Below are positions 31,862-40,929 of a DNA stretch of 64,000 nucleotides, piece after piece. A program made the translations under genes and the position numbers. Source of the stretch: Sorangium sp025924095 (GTDB lineage Bacteria; Myxococcota_A; Polyangia; Polyangiales; Polyangiaceae). The stretch is taken from assembly GCF_051521505.1 (NCBI RefSeq), contig NZ_CP150356.1:8184001-8248000 (forward strand). The letters run 5' to 3'. The notes under the pieces are model-generated. The model ran no database searches, was not told the origin of the DNA, and worked only from the letters and a program-made list of their open reading frames with translations. Each line of letters starts with the position of its first letter. Within the stretch, counting starts at the first letter, position 1.

Positions 31862-32797
31862 TCAGACCGGCGCGCCGAGCTGCCGGAGGAGCTCTCGCAC
31901 CACCCCGCGAGCGCAGTGCTCCCGGTAGGCGCGCGTCGAGCGCACGTCATCGATGGGCGAGATGTCCTGCGCCACCGCGGCGTCGAGCTCCGCCGCGGTG
32001 AGCTCGTCGAGCGGGCGCGACAGGCAGAGCGCGCGCACGCTCGGCAGGAGCGCCGTCGTGGGCGCGACCGACGCCATCCCCAGCCCGAGCCGAACGAGCC
32101 GCCCGGATCGCACCTCGGCCACCCCCGCGAGCGCGACCTTCGAGATCGCCTGAGCCCGGCGCGCGCCGACCTTCCGCCAGTACCAGGGCGATCCGGGCTC
32201 CGGCAGCGCGATCTCCACGGCGACGATCACCTCGTCCGGCGCGCGCGCCGTGCGCTTGTAGCCCGTCTGCAGGGCGCTCATCGGGATGCGCCGCTCCCCC
32301 CGGACGCTCTGCACAACGACGATCGCGTCGTAGGCGGCGAGCGCGGCGACGCCGTCGGCCGCCGGCGACGCGGTGGCCAGGTTGCCGCCGAGCGTGCCGC
32401 GCGCCTGGATCTGCACCGCGCCCACGTCGCGGCTCATCCGCGCGAGGAGCGGCGCCCGCAGGGCGATCGCGTCGCTCCGGCGCATCTCCAGGTAGGTCGT
32501 CGCGGCGCCCACCCGGAGCGTGTCGCCCGAGATCGAGATGCCGCGCAGGTCCGGGAGCCGGGACACGTCGACGACGATCGGCGGCGCCGCCGGATCGGCG
32601 CTCGCCGGCGGCGCCGCCGGGGCCGGGGTGGGCACACCGAGCGGAGGCCTGAGCTCCTGCTCGACGACCCAGTCGGTGCCGCCGGCCAGGAGCGCGACCG
32701 GCGCGCCGCGCGCGGCCTGCTCCGCCACGAGCTCGCACAGGGGGCCGAGCCCGGAGACGCGCCGCATCTCGAACAGGGGGAGATCCGCGATGCTCAC
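31862..32797 (-). CDS. Xanthine dehydrogenase-type FAD-binding subunit
   Basis: 311 aa from a GTG overlapping the 2Fe-2S subunit stop (GTGA). It is the FAD subunit of a molybdenum hydroxylase. The PCMH-type FAD domain shows VALLAGGTDWVVEQELRPPL (pyrophosphate loop), QIQARGTLGGNLATASPAAD (the second flavin motif) and a CO dehydrogenase flavoprotein C-terminal domain with YWRKVGARRAQAISKVALAG. A ~25-residue Pro/Ala insertion follows the first motif. It passes electrons from the 2Fe-2S subunit to NAD or another acceptor. It is the last gene of the xdh operon. Confidence 0.94.
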   Translation of the reverse strand: MSIADLPLFEMRRVSGLGPLCELVAEQAARGAPVALLAGGTDWVVEQELRPPLGVPTPAPAAPPASADPAAPPIVVDVSRLPDLRGISISGDTLRVGAATTYLEMRRSDAIALRAPLLARMSRDVGAVQIQARGTLGGNLATASPAADGVAALAAYDAIVVVQSVRGERRIPMSALQTGYKRTARAPDEVIVAVEIALPEPGSPWYWRKVGARRAQAISKVALAGVAEVRSGRLVRLGLGMASVAPTTALLPSVRALCLSRPLDELTAAELDAAVAQDISPIDDVRSTRAYREHCARGVVRELLRQLGAPV

Positions 32798-33273
32798 GGG
32801 GCCCTCCCCCCTCCCCGGCGCAACGCCGCCGCGGCGCGGACGCTCTCGACGATCCGCTGGTAGCCGGTGCAGCGGCACAGGTTGCCCGCGAGCGCCTCGC
32901 GCACGTCGAGCTCCGAGGGATCCGGGTTCCGCACGAGCAGCGCCTCGGCGGAGACGAGCATGCCGGGCGTGCAGATCCCGCACTGCGCGCCGCCCTCCTC
33001 GACGAAGCAGCGCTGCAGCGGCGACAGGTGCCCGGCGGCGGCGAGGCCCTCGACCGTCGTCACGTGCCGCCCCTCGCACTGCCCGATCGCGACGAGGCAC
33101 GCGTTCACGGGGTCGCCGTCGATCAGCACCGTGCACGCGCCGCACTCGCCCTCCGCGCACCCCTCCTTCGTGCCCGTGAGCCCGAGCGGCCCCCGGAGCG
33201 CATCGAGCAGCCGCGAGAGCGGCGGCAGATCGACCTCGCGCGGCGAGCCGTTGACGACGAGCGATACCTTCAT
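32794..33273 (-). CDS. Xanthine dehydrogenase-type 2Fe-2S subunit
   Basis: 159 aa. The plant-ferredoxin-type cluster motif is KEGCAEGECGACTVLIDGDP. The second, helical cluster motif comprises CGICTPGMLVSAEALL and LAGNLCRCTGYQRIV. These eight cysteines hold the two 2Fe-2S clusters that relay electrons from molybdopterin to FAD. Overlaps both neighbours by four bases (ATGA at 33270-33273 and GTGA at 32794-32797), so stoichiometric translation of the three subunits is expected. Confidence 0.97.
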   Translation of the reverse strand: MKVSLVVNGSPREVDLPPLSRLLDALRGPLGLTGTKEGCAEGECGACTVLIDGDPVNACLVAIGQCEGRHVTTVEGLAAAGHLSPLQRCFVEEGGAQCGICTPGMLVSAEALLVRNPDPSELDVREALAGNLCRCTGYQRIVESVRAAAALRRGGGRAP

Positions 33274-35615
33274 GCGCGCTCCCCTCTCCCCGCCGCCGTC
33301 CGCGGCGCCTCGGCGCCGCGCGCCGCCTCGAACAGGCGCTCCGGCGTGAGCGGCAGCGCGCGCGCGGCGATCCCCGTCGCGTGCTCGACCGCCGCGGCCA
33401 CCGCGGGCGCGCCGCCATCCATCGGCATCTCGCCGATGCCCTTGGCCCCGCCGCCCGGACCGAACGGGAACGGCGCCTCGACAAGGACGACATGGAACGG
33501 CGGCGCGTCGAGCGACGTCGGGATGATGTAGTTGGTCATCCTCGGGTTCCTGATCTTGCCGCCCTGCCAGACGATCTCCTCGGAGAGCGCCCAGCCGATC
33601 GCCTGGAGGCTGCCGCCCTCGATCTGCCCCTTGCACATCACCGGGTGGATCGCCTTGCCCACGTCCGCGGCCGACCAGAAGTCGACGACGGTCACCTCGA
33701 AGGTGTCGAGGTCCACCTCGACCTCGACCACGTCGCACGCCCAGCCGAAGCACGGGTACGCGTCTCCCTTGTAGGCCTCGTCGTCCCAGCGCACGTAGCT
33801 CGGCGGCTCGTACTGCTTCAGCGACGTCACCTTCCCCTCGCGGGCGAGCAGGCGGTCGGCGGCCTCCTCGAAGCTCAGCGCCGGAGGCGCCGCGCTGCTC
33901 GCCTGCCCCTCCTGCGCGGGGCGCGGCTGCCGCGCCGCCTCCTGCTCCTCGCGCACGCGGCTCGCCAGCTCGCGCGCCGCGGCCTCGAGGATCGACCCGA
34001 CCACCATGACGGTGCGCGACGCCACCGTGGGGCCCGAGTCGGGCACCGTCGTCGTGCACGGCACCTCGAAGTCGACCCGGTCGATCGGCAGCCCCGCCGC
34101 GTCCGCGGCGATCTGCCGGAACACCGTCTCCGTCCCCTGGCCGATGTCGGTCGACGCCGTGCGGATGCGGAGGCGCCCGCCGGGCGCGAGGTCCACCGCG
34201 ATCTTGCCCTTGTAGTAGCGCTCGCCCGACCCGGTGAAGCCCGCGCCGTGCATGAACACGGACAGCCCGATCCCGCGCGCCACGCGCCCGCGCACGACCG
34301 GACCGGCCGCGCGCTTCTGCCGGTAGCCGCTCGCCGCGATCGCCTTCGCGATGCACTCCTCGCCCGCGACGCTCTCGCGGAGCACCTGCCCCGTCGCGGT
34401 CGAGTCGCCGGGGCGCAGCACGTTCTTCGCCTTCAGGTCGAGCGGATCGCAGCCGAGCTCCCGCGCGACGCGGTCGAGGTGCCGCTCGATCGCCCAGATC
34501 GTCTGCGGCGCGCCGAAGCCGCGGAAGGCGCCGTTCGGCGGCGTGTTCGTCGCGACGGCGGTCGCCTCGATCCAGACGTCGTCCCAGCGGTAGGCGCCCG
34601 ACGCGTGGAGGGCGCCGCGCGACAGGACCACCTGCGACAGCGTCGCGTACGCGCCGCCATCCATGAGGACCCGGATCTTCAGCGCGCGGAGCGTCCCGTC
34701 CCGATCGCAGCCGCTCGTGATCTCGCAGGACGCCGGGTGGCGCTTCGTCGTCGCCTCGATGTCCTCCGTCCGGTCGTAGATCATCCGCACCGGGCGGCCG
34801 CTCTTCCTCGCCAGGAGCGCCGCGTGGAGCGCGATGATCGACGGGTACTCCTCCTTGCCCCCGAAGCCGCCCCCGGTCACCGACTGCGTGATGTGTATCC
34901 GGTCGGCCGGCAGCCCGAACGCCTTCAGGAACGCCTTCTGCACGTAGAACGGGCACTGGATCGAGCCGGTCGCGTGCGCGCCTGCCTCGTCCCACCAGGC
35001 GATGACCCCCTGCGGCTCGATGTAGAGCTGCTCCTGGTGGTGCGAGGCGTACGTGCCGGTGACGACCACCTCGCAGCGCGCGAGCGCCGCGTCGATGGCG
35101 GCCTCGCTGCGCTCACGCTCGGCGTCCGCGCACCCCTTCGTGATGAGGTACCGCTTGATGACGTTGTCGGTGCCCCAGAGGATCTCCTCGCCCTCGAGCG
35201 CGGCGCGCATGTCGAGCACCGGCGGCAGCGGATCGATGTCGAGCGTGACGGCCTGGAGCGCCCGCGAAAGCTTCAGCCGGTCCGCGCAGCCGAGCAGGAC
35301 GATCGGCTCGTAGGCGTGGTTCACCTTGCCGGTCCCGAGGATCGGCTGATCGTCCAGGATCAGCGCGACCACGTTGACCGGGACGTCCTCGGCGAGCACC
35401 ACCGTGACGTCGCTCCAGTCGAACGCGGGGTCGAGCCGCACCCCTCGGAGGATCCCGCGCGGCACCGGGCTCCGCACGGTGCGCCCGAAGATTTCGCCCG
35501 GCATCGCCGGGAGATCGTCGACGTAGCGCGATGCCCCCGTGACCTTGGGGGGGCCGTCGGCGCGGGGCACGCTGCTCCCCACGGCGCTTGCTGAGGCTGG
35601 AGGGCTCGTCGCCAT
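33270..35615 (-). CDS. Xanthine dehydrogenase-type molybdopterin-binding subunit
   Basis: 781 aa catalytic subunit. The a/b hammerhead domain opens with RADGPPKVTGASRYVDDLP, and the molybdopterin-binding core has QSVTGGGFGGKEEYPS, NTPPNGAFRGFGAPQTIWAI, ASTDIGQGTETVFRQIAADA and the C-terminal GGGAKGIGEMPMDGGAPA that contains the catalytic Glu (GIGE). The Arg-Gly-Phe-Gly motif and the absence of the CO dehydrogenase Cys loop favour a purine/aldehyde hydroxylase; the neighbouring purine genes favour xanthine to urate. A Gln/Ala/Pro-rich insertion near residue 550 is unusual. The start could be one of two ATG/GTG codons nearby. Confidence 0.92.
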   Translation of the reverse strand: MATSPPASASAVGSSVPRADGPPKVTGASRYVDDLPAMPGEIFGRTVRSPVPRGILRGVRLDPAFDWSDVTVVLAEDVPVNVVALILDDQPILGTGKVNHAYEPIVLLGCADRLKLSRALQAVTLDIDPLPPVLDMRAALEGEEILWGTDNVIKRYLITKGCADAERERSEAAIDAALARCEVVVTGTYASHHQEQLYIEPQGVIAWWDEAGAHATGSIQCPFYVQKAFLKAFGLPADRIHITQSVTGGGFGGKEEYPSIIALHAALLARKSGRPVRMIYDRTEDIEATTKRHPASCEITSGCDRDGTLRALKIRVLMDGGAYATLSQVVLSRGALHASGAYRWDDVWIEATAVATNTPPNGAFRGFGAPQTIWAIERHLDRVARELGCDPLDLKAKNVLRPGDSTATGQVLRESVAGEECIAKAIAASGYRQKRAAGPVVRGRVARGIGLSVFMHGAGFTGSGERYYKGKIAVDLAPGGRLRIRTASTDIGQGTETVFRQIAADAAGLPIDRVDFEVPCTTTVPDSGPTVASRTVMVVGSILEAAARELASRVREEQEAARQPRPAQEGQASSAAPPALSFEEAADRLLAREGKVTSLKQYEPPSYVRWDDEAYKGDAYPCFGWACDVVEVEVDLDTFEVTVVDFWSAADVGKAIHPVMCKGQIEGGSLQAIGWALSEEIVWQGGKIRNPRMTNYIIPTSLDAPPFHVVLVEAPFPFGPGGGAKGIGEMPMDGGAPAVAAAVEHATGIAARALPLTPERLFEAARGAEAPRTAAGRGERA

Positions 35616-35708
35616 TCTTCTGCTCCTCCTCGCTGACGATAGCCCGGTCGCCCGGGTGACGTCGACCCGGGCGCGCTGCGCGACGTCGTCGACGAGCGCC
35701 GATCGCCC

Positions 35709-36347
35709 TCAGGTGAGGAAGCGCGGCGGCCCCCCGAGCACGCGGATCACGTCCACCGGGATGTTCAGGTCGTGCAGCACCCTCGGATCGTCCACCTCCT
35801 CGCCCACGCACCTGTCGCCGAGCGCCCTCAGGTGCTCCCGGAGCGGCGGCGGATCCGGCTCGAGGTAGCGCTGCAGCGCCTCGGCGCGCAGCACCACCGG
35901 GTGGCCGCCGCGGCCGAGGTGCCGCGGCCGCACCGCGAGCGGCGGCGCCTCGGACGGCGCGCCCGCGTCGAGCCGGGCGAGCAGCCGCGCCACCGTCGCG
36001 GCGCTCGCGGGAGGCACGTCGACCGGCGTCACGACGACGGCATCGGCGTCGCCGATGCGCGGCGCGGCGACGGCCAGCGAGCCCGCTGGGCCGAGGTCGT
36101 CCGGGGCGGTCCACGAGACAAGGTCGATGCCCGGCCGCACGTGGGCCAGGAGCGCGTGAAAGACGGACGTGCGCACCACCACGAGCACCCGCGCGCTCTC
36201 GGCCGCGAGCCGCGCCTCCGCGTGCGCGATGGCCAGCGGCCGCTCGACCCCTCCCTTCGCCCCCGCGGGCCAGGCGAGGAGCGCCTTCGGCCCCCCGAGC
36301 CGCTTGCCCGCGCCCGCGGCGAGCACGATCGTGATCACGGTCTTCAT
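35709..36347 (-). CDS. Molybdenum cofactor cytidylyltransferase-like protein (MocA/MobA family)
   Basis: 212 aa nucleotidyltransferase. N-terminal VITIVLAAGAGKRLGGPKAL is the NTP-binding L-A-A-G-x-G-x-R-[LM]-G-x-x-K motif, followed by DADAVVVTPVDVPPASAATV (metal-binding D-x-P region) and RHLGRGGHPVVLRAEAL. MocA attaches CMP to molybdopterin for enzymes of the xanthine dehydrogenase family, matching the neighbours. Its start overlaps the xdhC stop by four bases, and 93 bp separate it from the molybdopterin subunit gene. Confidence 0.92.
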   Translation of the reverse strand: MKTVITIVLAAGAGKRLGGPKALLAWPAGAKGGVERPLAIAHAEARLAAESARVLVVVRTSVFHALLAHVRPGIDLVSWTAPDDLGPAGSLAVAAPRIGDADAVVVTPVDVPPASAATVARLLARLDAGAPSEAPPLAVRPRHLGRGGHPVVLRAEALQRYLEPDPPPLREHLRALGDRCVGEEVDDPRVLHDLNIPVDVIRVLGGPPRFLT

Positions 36348-37288
36348 CGAGCCTGCTCCTCCCCCGCCAGCGCGGCCGCGGCGGGCGACCCCCGAGCGCG
36401 CTGTCGCCCCGAGCGCCAGGCGACCAGCTCCGCGGCGAGGGCGACGCTGATCTCGGCCGGTGTGCGCGCCCCGATGTCGACGCCGACCGGCATCCGGACC
36501 CGCGCGACGTCGCTCTCCGACACCCCCTTCGACTCGAGCCGCGCGCGCGTGCGCGCCGCCTTCGCCCGGCTCCCGACCCCGCCGACGTAGCCGAACCCGC
36601 GCGCGAGCGCCCACTCGATCGCCGCCTGGTCGAGCCCGTGGTCGTGCGTCATCACGAGCGCCGCCGCCTCGCCGAGATCCCTCGGCAGGCCCGCCGCCAC
36701 CTCGGGGTCGTCGTGATCTGCGAGCACGAGCCGCACCTGCTCCGCGAGCGCGGGCAGGGGCCCCTGCGGCGCGCCGTCGTGCAAAGGCGGCACGCCGGCG
36801 AGCGGCGCCGACGGCGGCACGCGGGCGGGATCGGCGGCGGCGGCGCGCGCGTCGCAGAGGGTGACCCGGAAGCCCAGCGACGCGAGGAGCGGCGCCGCGA
36901 ACGCGCCCACGTGCCCGGCGCCGATCACGAGGACGTGCACCGCGGGCAGCATCGGCTCGATGAGGACCTCGACCGAGCCGCCGCAGCACATCCCGAGGCT
37001 CGGGCCCAGCCGGAAGGTCTCGAGCTTCGGGGTGCTGGCGAGCTCGTCGAGCGCGCGCCCCATGATCCCGAGCGCCGCCCGCTCGACGGCGCCGCCGCCG
37101 ATCGTGCCGATCGCGGTGAGATCCTCGAGCAAGCAGAGCTTCTGCCCCGGCGTCGACGGAGCCGAGCCGTGCCGCGCCACCACCGAGGCGAGCACCACCC
37201 GCCGCCCCGCCTCGAGCGCGCCGAGCGCCGCGCGCAGCACGTCGTGCGGCAACGCCGTCCGCGGGATGACCTGGCTCAGATCCGGCAT
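36344..37288 (-). CDS. xdhC: XdhC/CoxI family molybdenum-cofactor insertion factor
   Basis: 314 aa. The N-terminal XdhC/CoxI domain has VLASVVARHGSAPSTPGQKL, IGTIGGGAVERAAL and GMCCGGSVEVLIEP. The Rossmann C-terminal half has VLVIGAGHVGAFAAPLLASL, VMTHDHGLDQAAIEWAL, GYVGGVGSRAKAARTRARLE and MPVGVDIGARTPAEISVAL. XdhC binds and sulfurates molybdenum cofactor and delivers it to apo-xanthine dehydrogenase. It is the first gene of the operon xdhC-mocA-large-small-FAD subunit, divergent from the RNA methylase gene. Confidence 0.95.
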   Translation of the reverse strand: MPDLSQVIPRTALPHDVLRAALGALEAGRRVVLASVVARHGSAPSTPGQKLCLLEDLTAIGTIGGGAVERAALGIMGRALDELASTPKLETFRLGPSLGMCCGGSVEVLIEPMLPAVHVLVIGAGHVGAFAAPLLASLGFRVTLCDARAAAADPARVPPSAPLAGVPPLHDGAPQGPLPALAEQVRLVLADHDDPEVAAGLPRDLGEAAALVMTHDHGLDQAAIEWALARGFGYVGGVGSRAKAARTRARLESKGVSESDVARVRMPVGVDIGARTPAEISVALAAELVAWRSGRQRARGSPAAAALAGEEQAR

Positions 37289-37476
37289 GGTGGAACTCTA
37301 GCGACCCGGGGACCGAAAACGAGAGCGCCGAGAGGTCCCACGCTGAAAGAGCTTGCCGGAACGGCGCGCTTGTCGCGAAAGTCGAGCGCGCGCGGCGAGC
37401 GACGCAGGCACCCCCTGGATCCCGGCCGGCTGCATCCGCCGGGATCCCCAATGAAAACGTGGAGATCCCAGACTCG

Positions 37477-39387
37477 ATGAGCTCCCCCGCCACGCCCGAC
37501 CCCGACCTTCAGCGCGCCCTCTCGGACCCGGGCTTCACGCCGGGGCGCCGCCACTTCACCGCCCTCCTCTCGCTGCTCGAGACGGCCGGCGAGCCCGCCG
37601 AGCTGGCCGAGCGGGCGCTGCGGCGCGCCGGCGCGGCCGCGCTGCCGGCCGCGCTCGAGCGGGCCGCCGGCGCGGCGCCGTCGCTGCGCGCGCCGCTCAC
37701 CCGGCTCATCGGCAAGCTGATGGCCGCCGCGCCGCTCGATCCCGAGGTCTCGGAGCGGGCGCGCGACTACCTGCTCGCCTGCCTCCGCGACGACGATCGC
37801 CGCACGCGCCGGATGGCGGCGGTGGCGCTCGGCAAGCCGAAAGCGGCGGATCTCGGTCGCCCGCTCGTCGAGCAGGCGCTCGCCGATGCGGCGCGCAGCG
37901 AGCGCTCGCCCGACGTCCGCCGCGCGCTGATCGACGCGCTCGGCAAGGTCGGCGGCGGCGTCGCGCTCGACGTGCTGGCCGAGCTCGGCGGCGACGACGT
38001 CGCCGGCGTGCGCGCGCGCGCCGAGCTGCTGGCCAGGAGGACCCTGTCGCGCGGCGAGCCGTCGGAGATCGCCGGCGATCGCGCGCCGGAGCTCCCTGTC
38101 CGCGTGGCGGTGCGCTGCCGGCGCGGGCTCGAGGCGATCCTCGCCGAGGAGCTCGCGACGCTCGACAAGGGCTCTCCCGGCGGGGCGCTCGTCCCCGAGC
38201 TCCGGAGCGATCCGTGCGGCGGCACGCGCGTCGAGGTGATGCTGAGCGGCCGCCTCGACGTCCTGTTCGGGGCCCGCACGATGCTGTCGATCGCGCTGCC
38301 GCTGCCGCTGCGGAAGCTCGATCCGGGCGCCGATCTCGCCGCGGCGGTCGCCGAGCGCCTGCTCTCGCGGGAGTCGCTCGAGATCCTGCGCCGCTTCACG
38401 CTCGGCGCGATCCGCTACCGCATCGACTGGGCCGGCGGCGGCAAGCGCCGGGCAGCGGTGTTCCGCGCCGCGGCGGCGGTCGAGGCAGGGGCCCCGGAGC
38501 TCGTGAACGATCCGACGCAGAGCACGTGGGACGTGGTCGTCTACGAGGGCGCGGGCCGCGTCCGGGTCGAGCTCGCGCCGCGCCTGCCCGACCCGAGGTT
38601 CGCGTACCGCCAGGGCGACGTGCCCGCGGCGTCGCACCCGACGATCGCGGCGGCGCTCGCGCGCATCGCGGGGGTGCGCGCCGACGACGTCGTCTGGGAT
38701 CCGTTCGTCGGCTCGGGCCTGGAGCTCTGCGAGCGCGCCCTGCTCGGGCCGTACCGGCGGCTCGTGGGCTCGGATCGCGATCCTCGGGCCCTGGAGATCG
38801 CGCGGGAGAACCTCGACGCCGCGGGCGCGCGCGACGCGGAGCTCCTCCAGCGCGACGCGTACGGCGGGCCGCCCCCGGGCGACGCCCCCACGCTGATCCT
38901 GACCAACCCGCCCCTCGGCAGGCGCGTCGAGCGCACGGGAGATCTCGACGCCCTGCTCGACCGCTTCGTCGAGGGCGCCGCGCGCGCGCTCGCCCCCGGC
39001 GGCAGGCTTGTGTGGATCTCGCCGTTCCCCGAGCGGACCGAGGCGGTCGCGCGCCGCTCAGGCCTCCGGCCCGAGGCGCTCCAGCGCGTGGACCTGGGCG
39101 GCTTCGACGCCCAGATCCAGAGCTTTCACAAGGCGGCCGTCCAGCCGCAGGCGAGCCTCGACCGAGGCGACGGCCGGCGCGGGGATCGGCTCGACCGTCC
39201 CCTCCCCGGGCGCGCCGGGCGCGGCCCCCAGCAGGCCGAGCTGCGCGGCGAACAGCATCGCCCCCGCCGCCAGGAGGAGCGCCACGAGCACCGCGATGAT
39301 CATCCCAAGCCGCCCCGAGCGATCGGGGGGCGGGTCGCTGGTCATGCCGTCGAGCCTGCCGAAGGGCGGCGACGCCGACGCGGCTGA
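37477..39387 (+). CDS. HEAT-repeat / THUMP-type RNA methylase-like protein
   Basis: 636 aa from ATG 37477 (GTG 37459 possible). Residues ~1-190 are HEAT-like helical repeats (RRMAAVALGKPKAADLGRPL, RRALIDALGKVGGGVALDVL). Residues ~200-360 resemble a THUMP region (VAVRCRRGLEAILAEELATL). The methylase domain has DDVVWDPFVGSGLELCERAL, LVGSDRDPRALEIARENLDA and ILTNPPLGRRV, an N-P-P-[LY] N-methylase motif as in TrmN/RlmL-type enzymes. The recognisable domain ends near GGFDAQIQSFHKA (about 39135). The following ~83 Arg/Gly-rich residues run antisense to the convergent pseudokinase gene, so the real stop may have been lost. Confidence 0.82.
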   Translation: MSSPATPDPDLQRALSDPGFTPGRRHFTALLSLLETAGEPAELAERALRRAGAAALPAALERAAGAAPSLRAPLTRLIGKLMAAAPLDPEVSERARDYLLACLRDDDRRTRRMAAVALGKPKAADLGRPLVEQALADAARSERSPDVRRALIDALGKVGGGVALDVLAELGGDDVAGVRARAELLARRTLSRGEPSEIAGDRAPELPVRVAVRCRRGLEAILAEELATLDKGSPGGALVPELRSDPCGGTRVEVMLSGRLDVLFGARTMLSIALPLPLRKLDPGADLAAAVAERLLSRESLEILRRFTLGAIRYRIDWAGGGKRRAAVFRAAAAVEAGAPELVNDPTQSTWDVVVYEGAGRVRVELAPRLPDPRFAYRQGDVPAASHPTIAAALARIAGVRADDVVWDPFVGSGLELCERALLGPYRRLVGSDRDPRALEIARENLDAAGARDAELLQRDAYGGPPPGDAPTLILTNPPLGRRVERTGDLDALLDRFVEGAARALAPGGRLVWISPFPERTEAVARRSGLRPEALQRVDLGGFDAQIQSFHKAAVQPQASLDRGDGRRGDRLDRPLPGRAGRGPQQAELRGEQHRPRRQEERHEHRDDHPKPPRAIGGRVAGHAVEPAEGRRRRRG

Positions 39388-40929
39388 GCCCTGCTGCACC
39401 GGAGCCGCGCTCGGCTGCGCGGCGAGGGCGTTCTGCGGGGGCGGCGATGCTGGCTGTGGCGGGCTGACGGCAGCGGCGCGCGGCCCGGGGAGCCCGCCGC
39501 TCCCGGCGTCGGGGTTCCCGGACGCAGGGGCCAGGGGCCCCCTCGGCGCGCGATCGACCGGCGCTCCAGCGGGGCGGCCTCTCGCCGCCGCGTCGGCGAG
39601 CGCCCGTGGCGTGCTGACCGGCGCTGCCGCCGTGACCTGAAGCGGCGCGTCGGACGTGGTCTGGGATGCCTCCCGCGTCCGCGTGGGGACGTCGTCCTCG
39701 TCGTCCTCGTCGTCGACGATCGTGGGCGCATCCAGCGTGAGCTCGTCGTGGAGGTCGTCGTCGAGATCGCCCAGGAAGGGCATGTCGTCGTGGCGCTGCG
39801 GATGCGGCCTCGCCTGCGCGCCGTGCTCCGCGCCCGGACGCTCGCGCCCAGCGAACGCCGCGGCCGGCACCCCGAGCGCCGACGGCTCGCGAGGACCTCC
39901 GGCGGGCAACCCCGCGCTCGCTCCGGGCCGCCCGGCGCTGCTCACGCGGTGCGCGACGGAGGGCGTTCCTCCGAAGGGTGGCGGCGCTGCGGCCGCGGGC
40001 CCCGCCGCTCCGCGGAGGTTCAGGGGCGACCCCTCCCGCGTGAGCGTCATCGGCTTCTCGCCCTCGTCGCCGAACGACTGGGTCACCGGGACCGCCCCGA
40101 CGCCCGGGAGCCGCCCGCGCGCGGCCGGAGCGCGGCCTCGCGTTGCTGGAGCGGCTGGCGCGGCCACGGGCGCCCTGGGTACGGGGGCGGCACCCAGCCG
40201 CGGCGGCGACGCGCCGTGGTACGCCGCTGGAGGCTGCGGGCGCTCAGGCGGAAGTTGCGGCGGCGGCTGCCCTGCGGCCGCTGCCGCCGTGCGCTGCGCG
40301 ATGATCGCGTCGAGCTGGCTCGAGCTCAGCGGCGCGACGCGCATCAGCGTCCGCACCTCGTCGTCGTCCTCGTCGTTCGTCGCGTCCTCGTCGTCGAGCG
40401 GGAGCAGCGTGCGCACCGCGGGGTCGGGGTGCCATTCCTCGAGGGCGCGCCGGAAGGCGGCGGCGTTTGTCGTGCGGACGGAGCGATCGCGCTGGAACGC
40501 GTCGTCGAGGACCCGCTGGAGATCGTCGTCGCCGACGTCGAAGACCGCGAGCGGCGCCGGCGAGGAGCTCGCGATCCGTTGCCGCGTCTCGGCGTCGCTC
40601 CCGCCGCCGAAGGCGCTCGTCCCGGTCAGCACCTCGTAGAGCGTCGCCGCGATGGCCCACACGTCGTCGCCGGGCGAGAGCGTCCCGCCCGCGATGCGCT
40701 CGGGCGACTGGTAGGCGGCGCGGCTCGGCGTCTGGCGCAGATCGGCCAGGATGGCCCTCGAGGTGCGGTCGACCGCGGTCGTGAGCACGCACTCGGGCGA
40801 GATGGCCCCGTGCGCAACGCCGAGGGCGTGCAGCGCCTCGATCCGCTTCGCGAGACGGATGGCCCAGCCGACGGCGTCGAGCTCGTTCAGCGGGCCATCG
40901 CGCAAGATCCGAGTTGCAAGCGTTTCCAC
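39058..40929 (-). CDS. Membrane-anchored pseudokinase (C-lobe only)
   Basis: 623 aa from a GTG directly after an in-frame TAA. It aligns with the C-lobe of Ser/Thr kinases, but no glycine loop or VAIK lysine precedes it. The catalytic loop reads ALGVAHGAISPECVL (HRD to HGA, Asn to Cys), DFG is replaced by ADLRQT, yet AYQSPERIAGG (APE-like) and DDVWAIAATLYEVLTG (subdomain IX) are kept. An acidic segment (DDEDATNDEDDDE), a long Pro/Ala-rich linker, another acidic patch and a transmembrane helix near residue 555-575 (GMIIAVLVALLLAAGAML) follow. Phosphotransfer is not expected; a scaffold or allosteric role is likely. Its 3' end overlaps the convergent methylase by 330 bp. Confidence 0.8.
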   Translation of the reverse strand: METLATRILRDGPLNELDAVGWAIRLAKRIEALHALGVAHGAISPECVLTTAVDRTSRAILADLRQTPSRAAYQSPERIAGGTLSPGDDVWAIAATLYEVLTGTSAFGGGSDAETRQRIASSSPAPLAVFDVGDDDLQRVLDDAFQRDRSVRTTNAAAFRRALEEWHPDPAVRTLLPLDDEDATNDEDDDEVRTLMRVAPLSSSQLDAIIAQRTAAAAAGQPPPQLPPERPQPPAAYHGASPPRLGAAPVPRAPVAAPAAPATRGRAPAARGRLPGVGAVPVTQSFGDEGEKPMTLTREGSPLNLRGAAGPAAAAPPPFGGTPSVAHRVSSAGRPGASAGLPAGGPREPSALGVPAAAFAGRERPGAEHGAQARPHPQRHDDMPFLGDLDDDLHDELTLDAPTIVDDEDDEDDVPTRTREASQTTSDAPLQVTAAAPVSTPRALADAAARGRPAGAPVDRAPRGPLAPASGNPDAGSGGLPGPRAAAVSPPQPASPPPQNALAAQPSAAPVQQGSAASASPPFGRLDGMTSDPPPDRSGRLGMIIAVLVALLLAAGAMLFAAQLGLLGAAPGAPGEGTVEPIPAPAVASVEARLRLDGRLVKALDLGVEAAQVHALERLGPEA

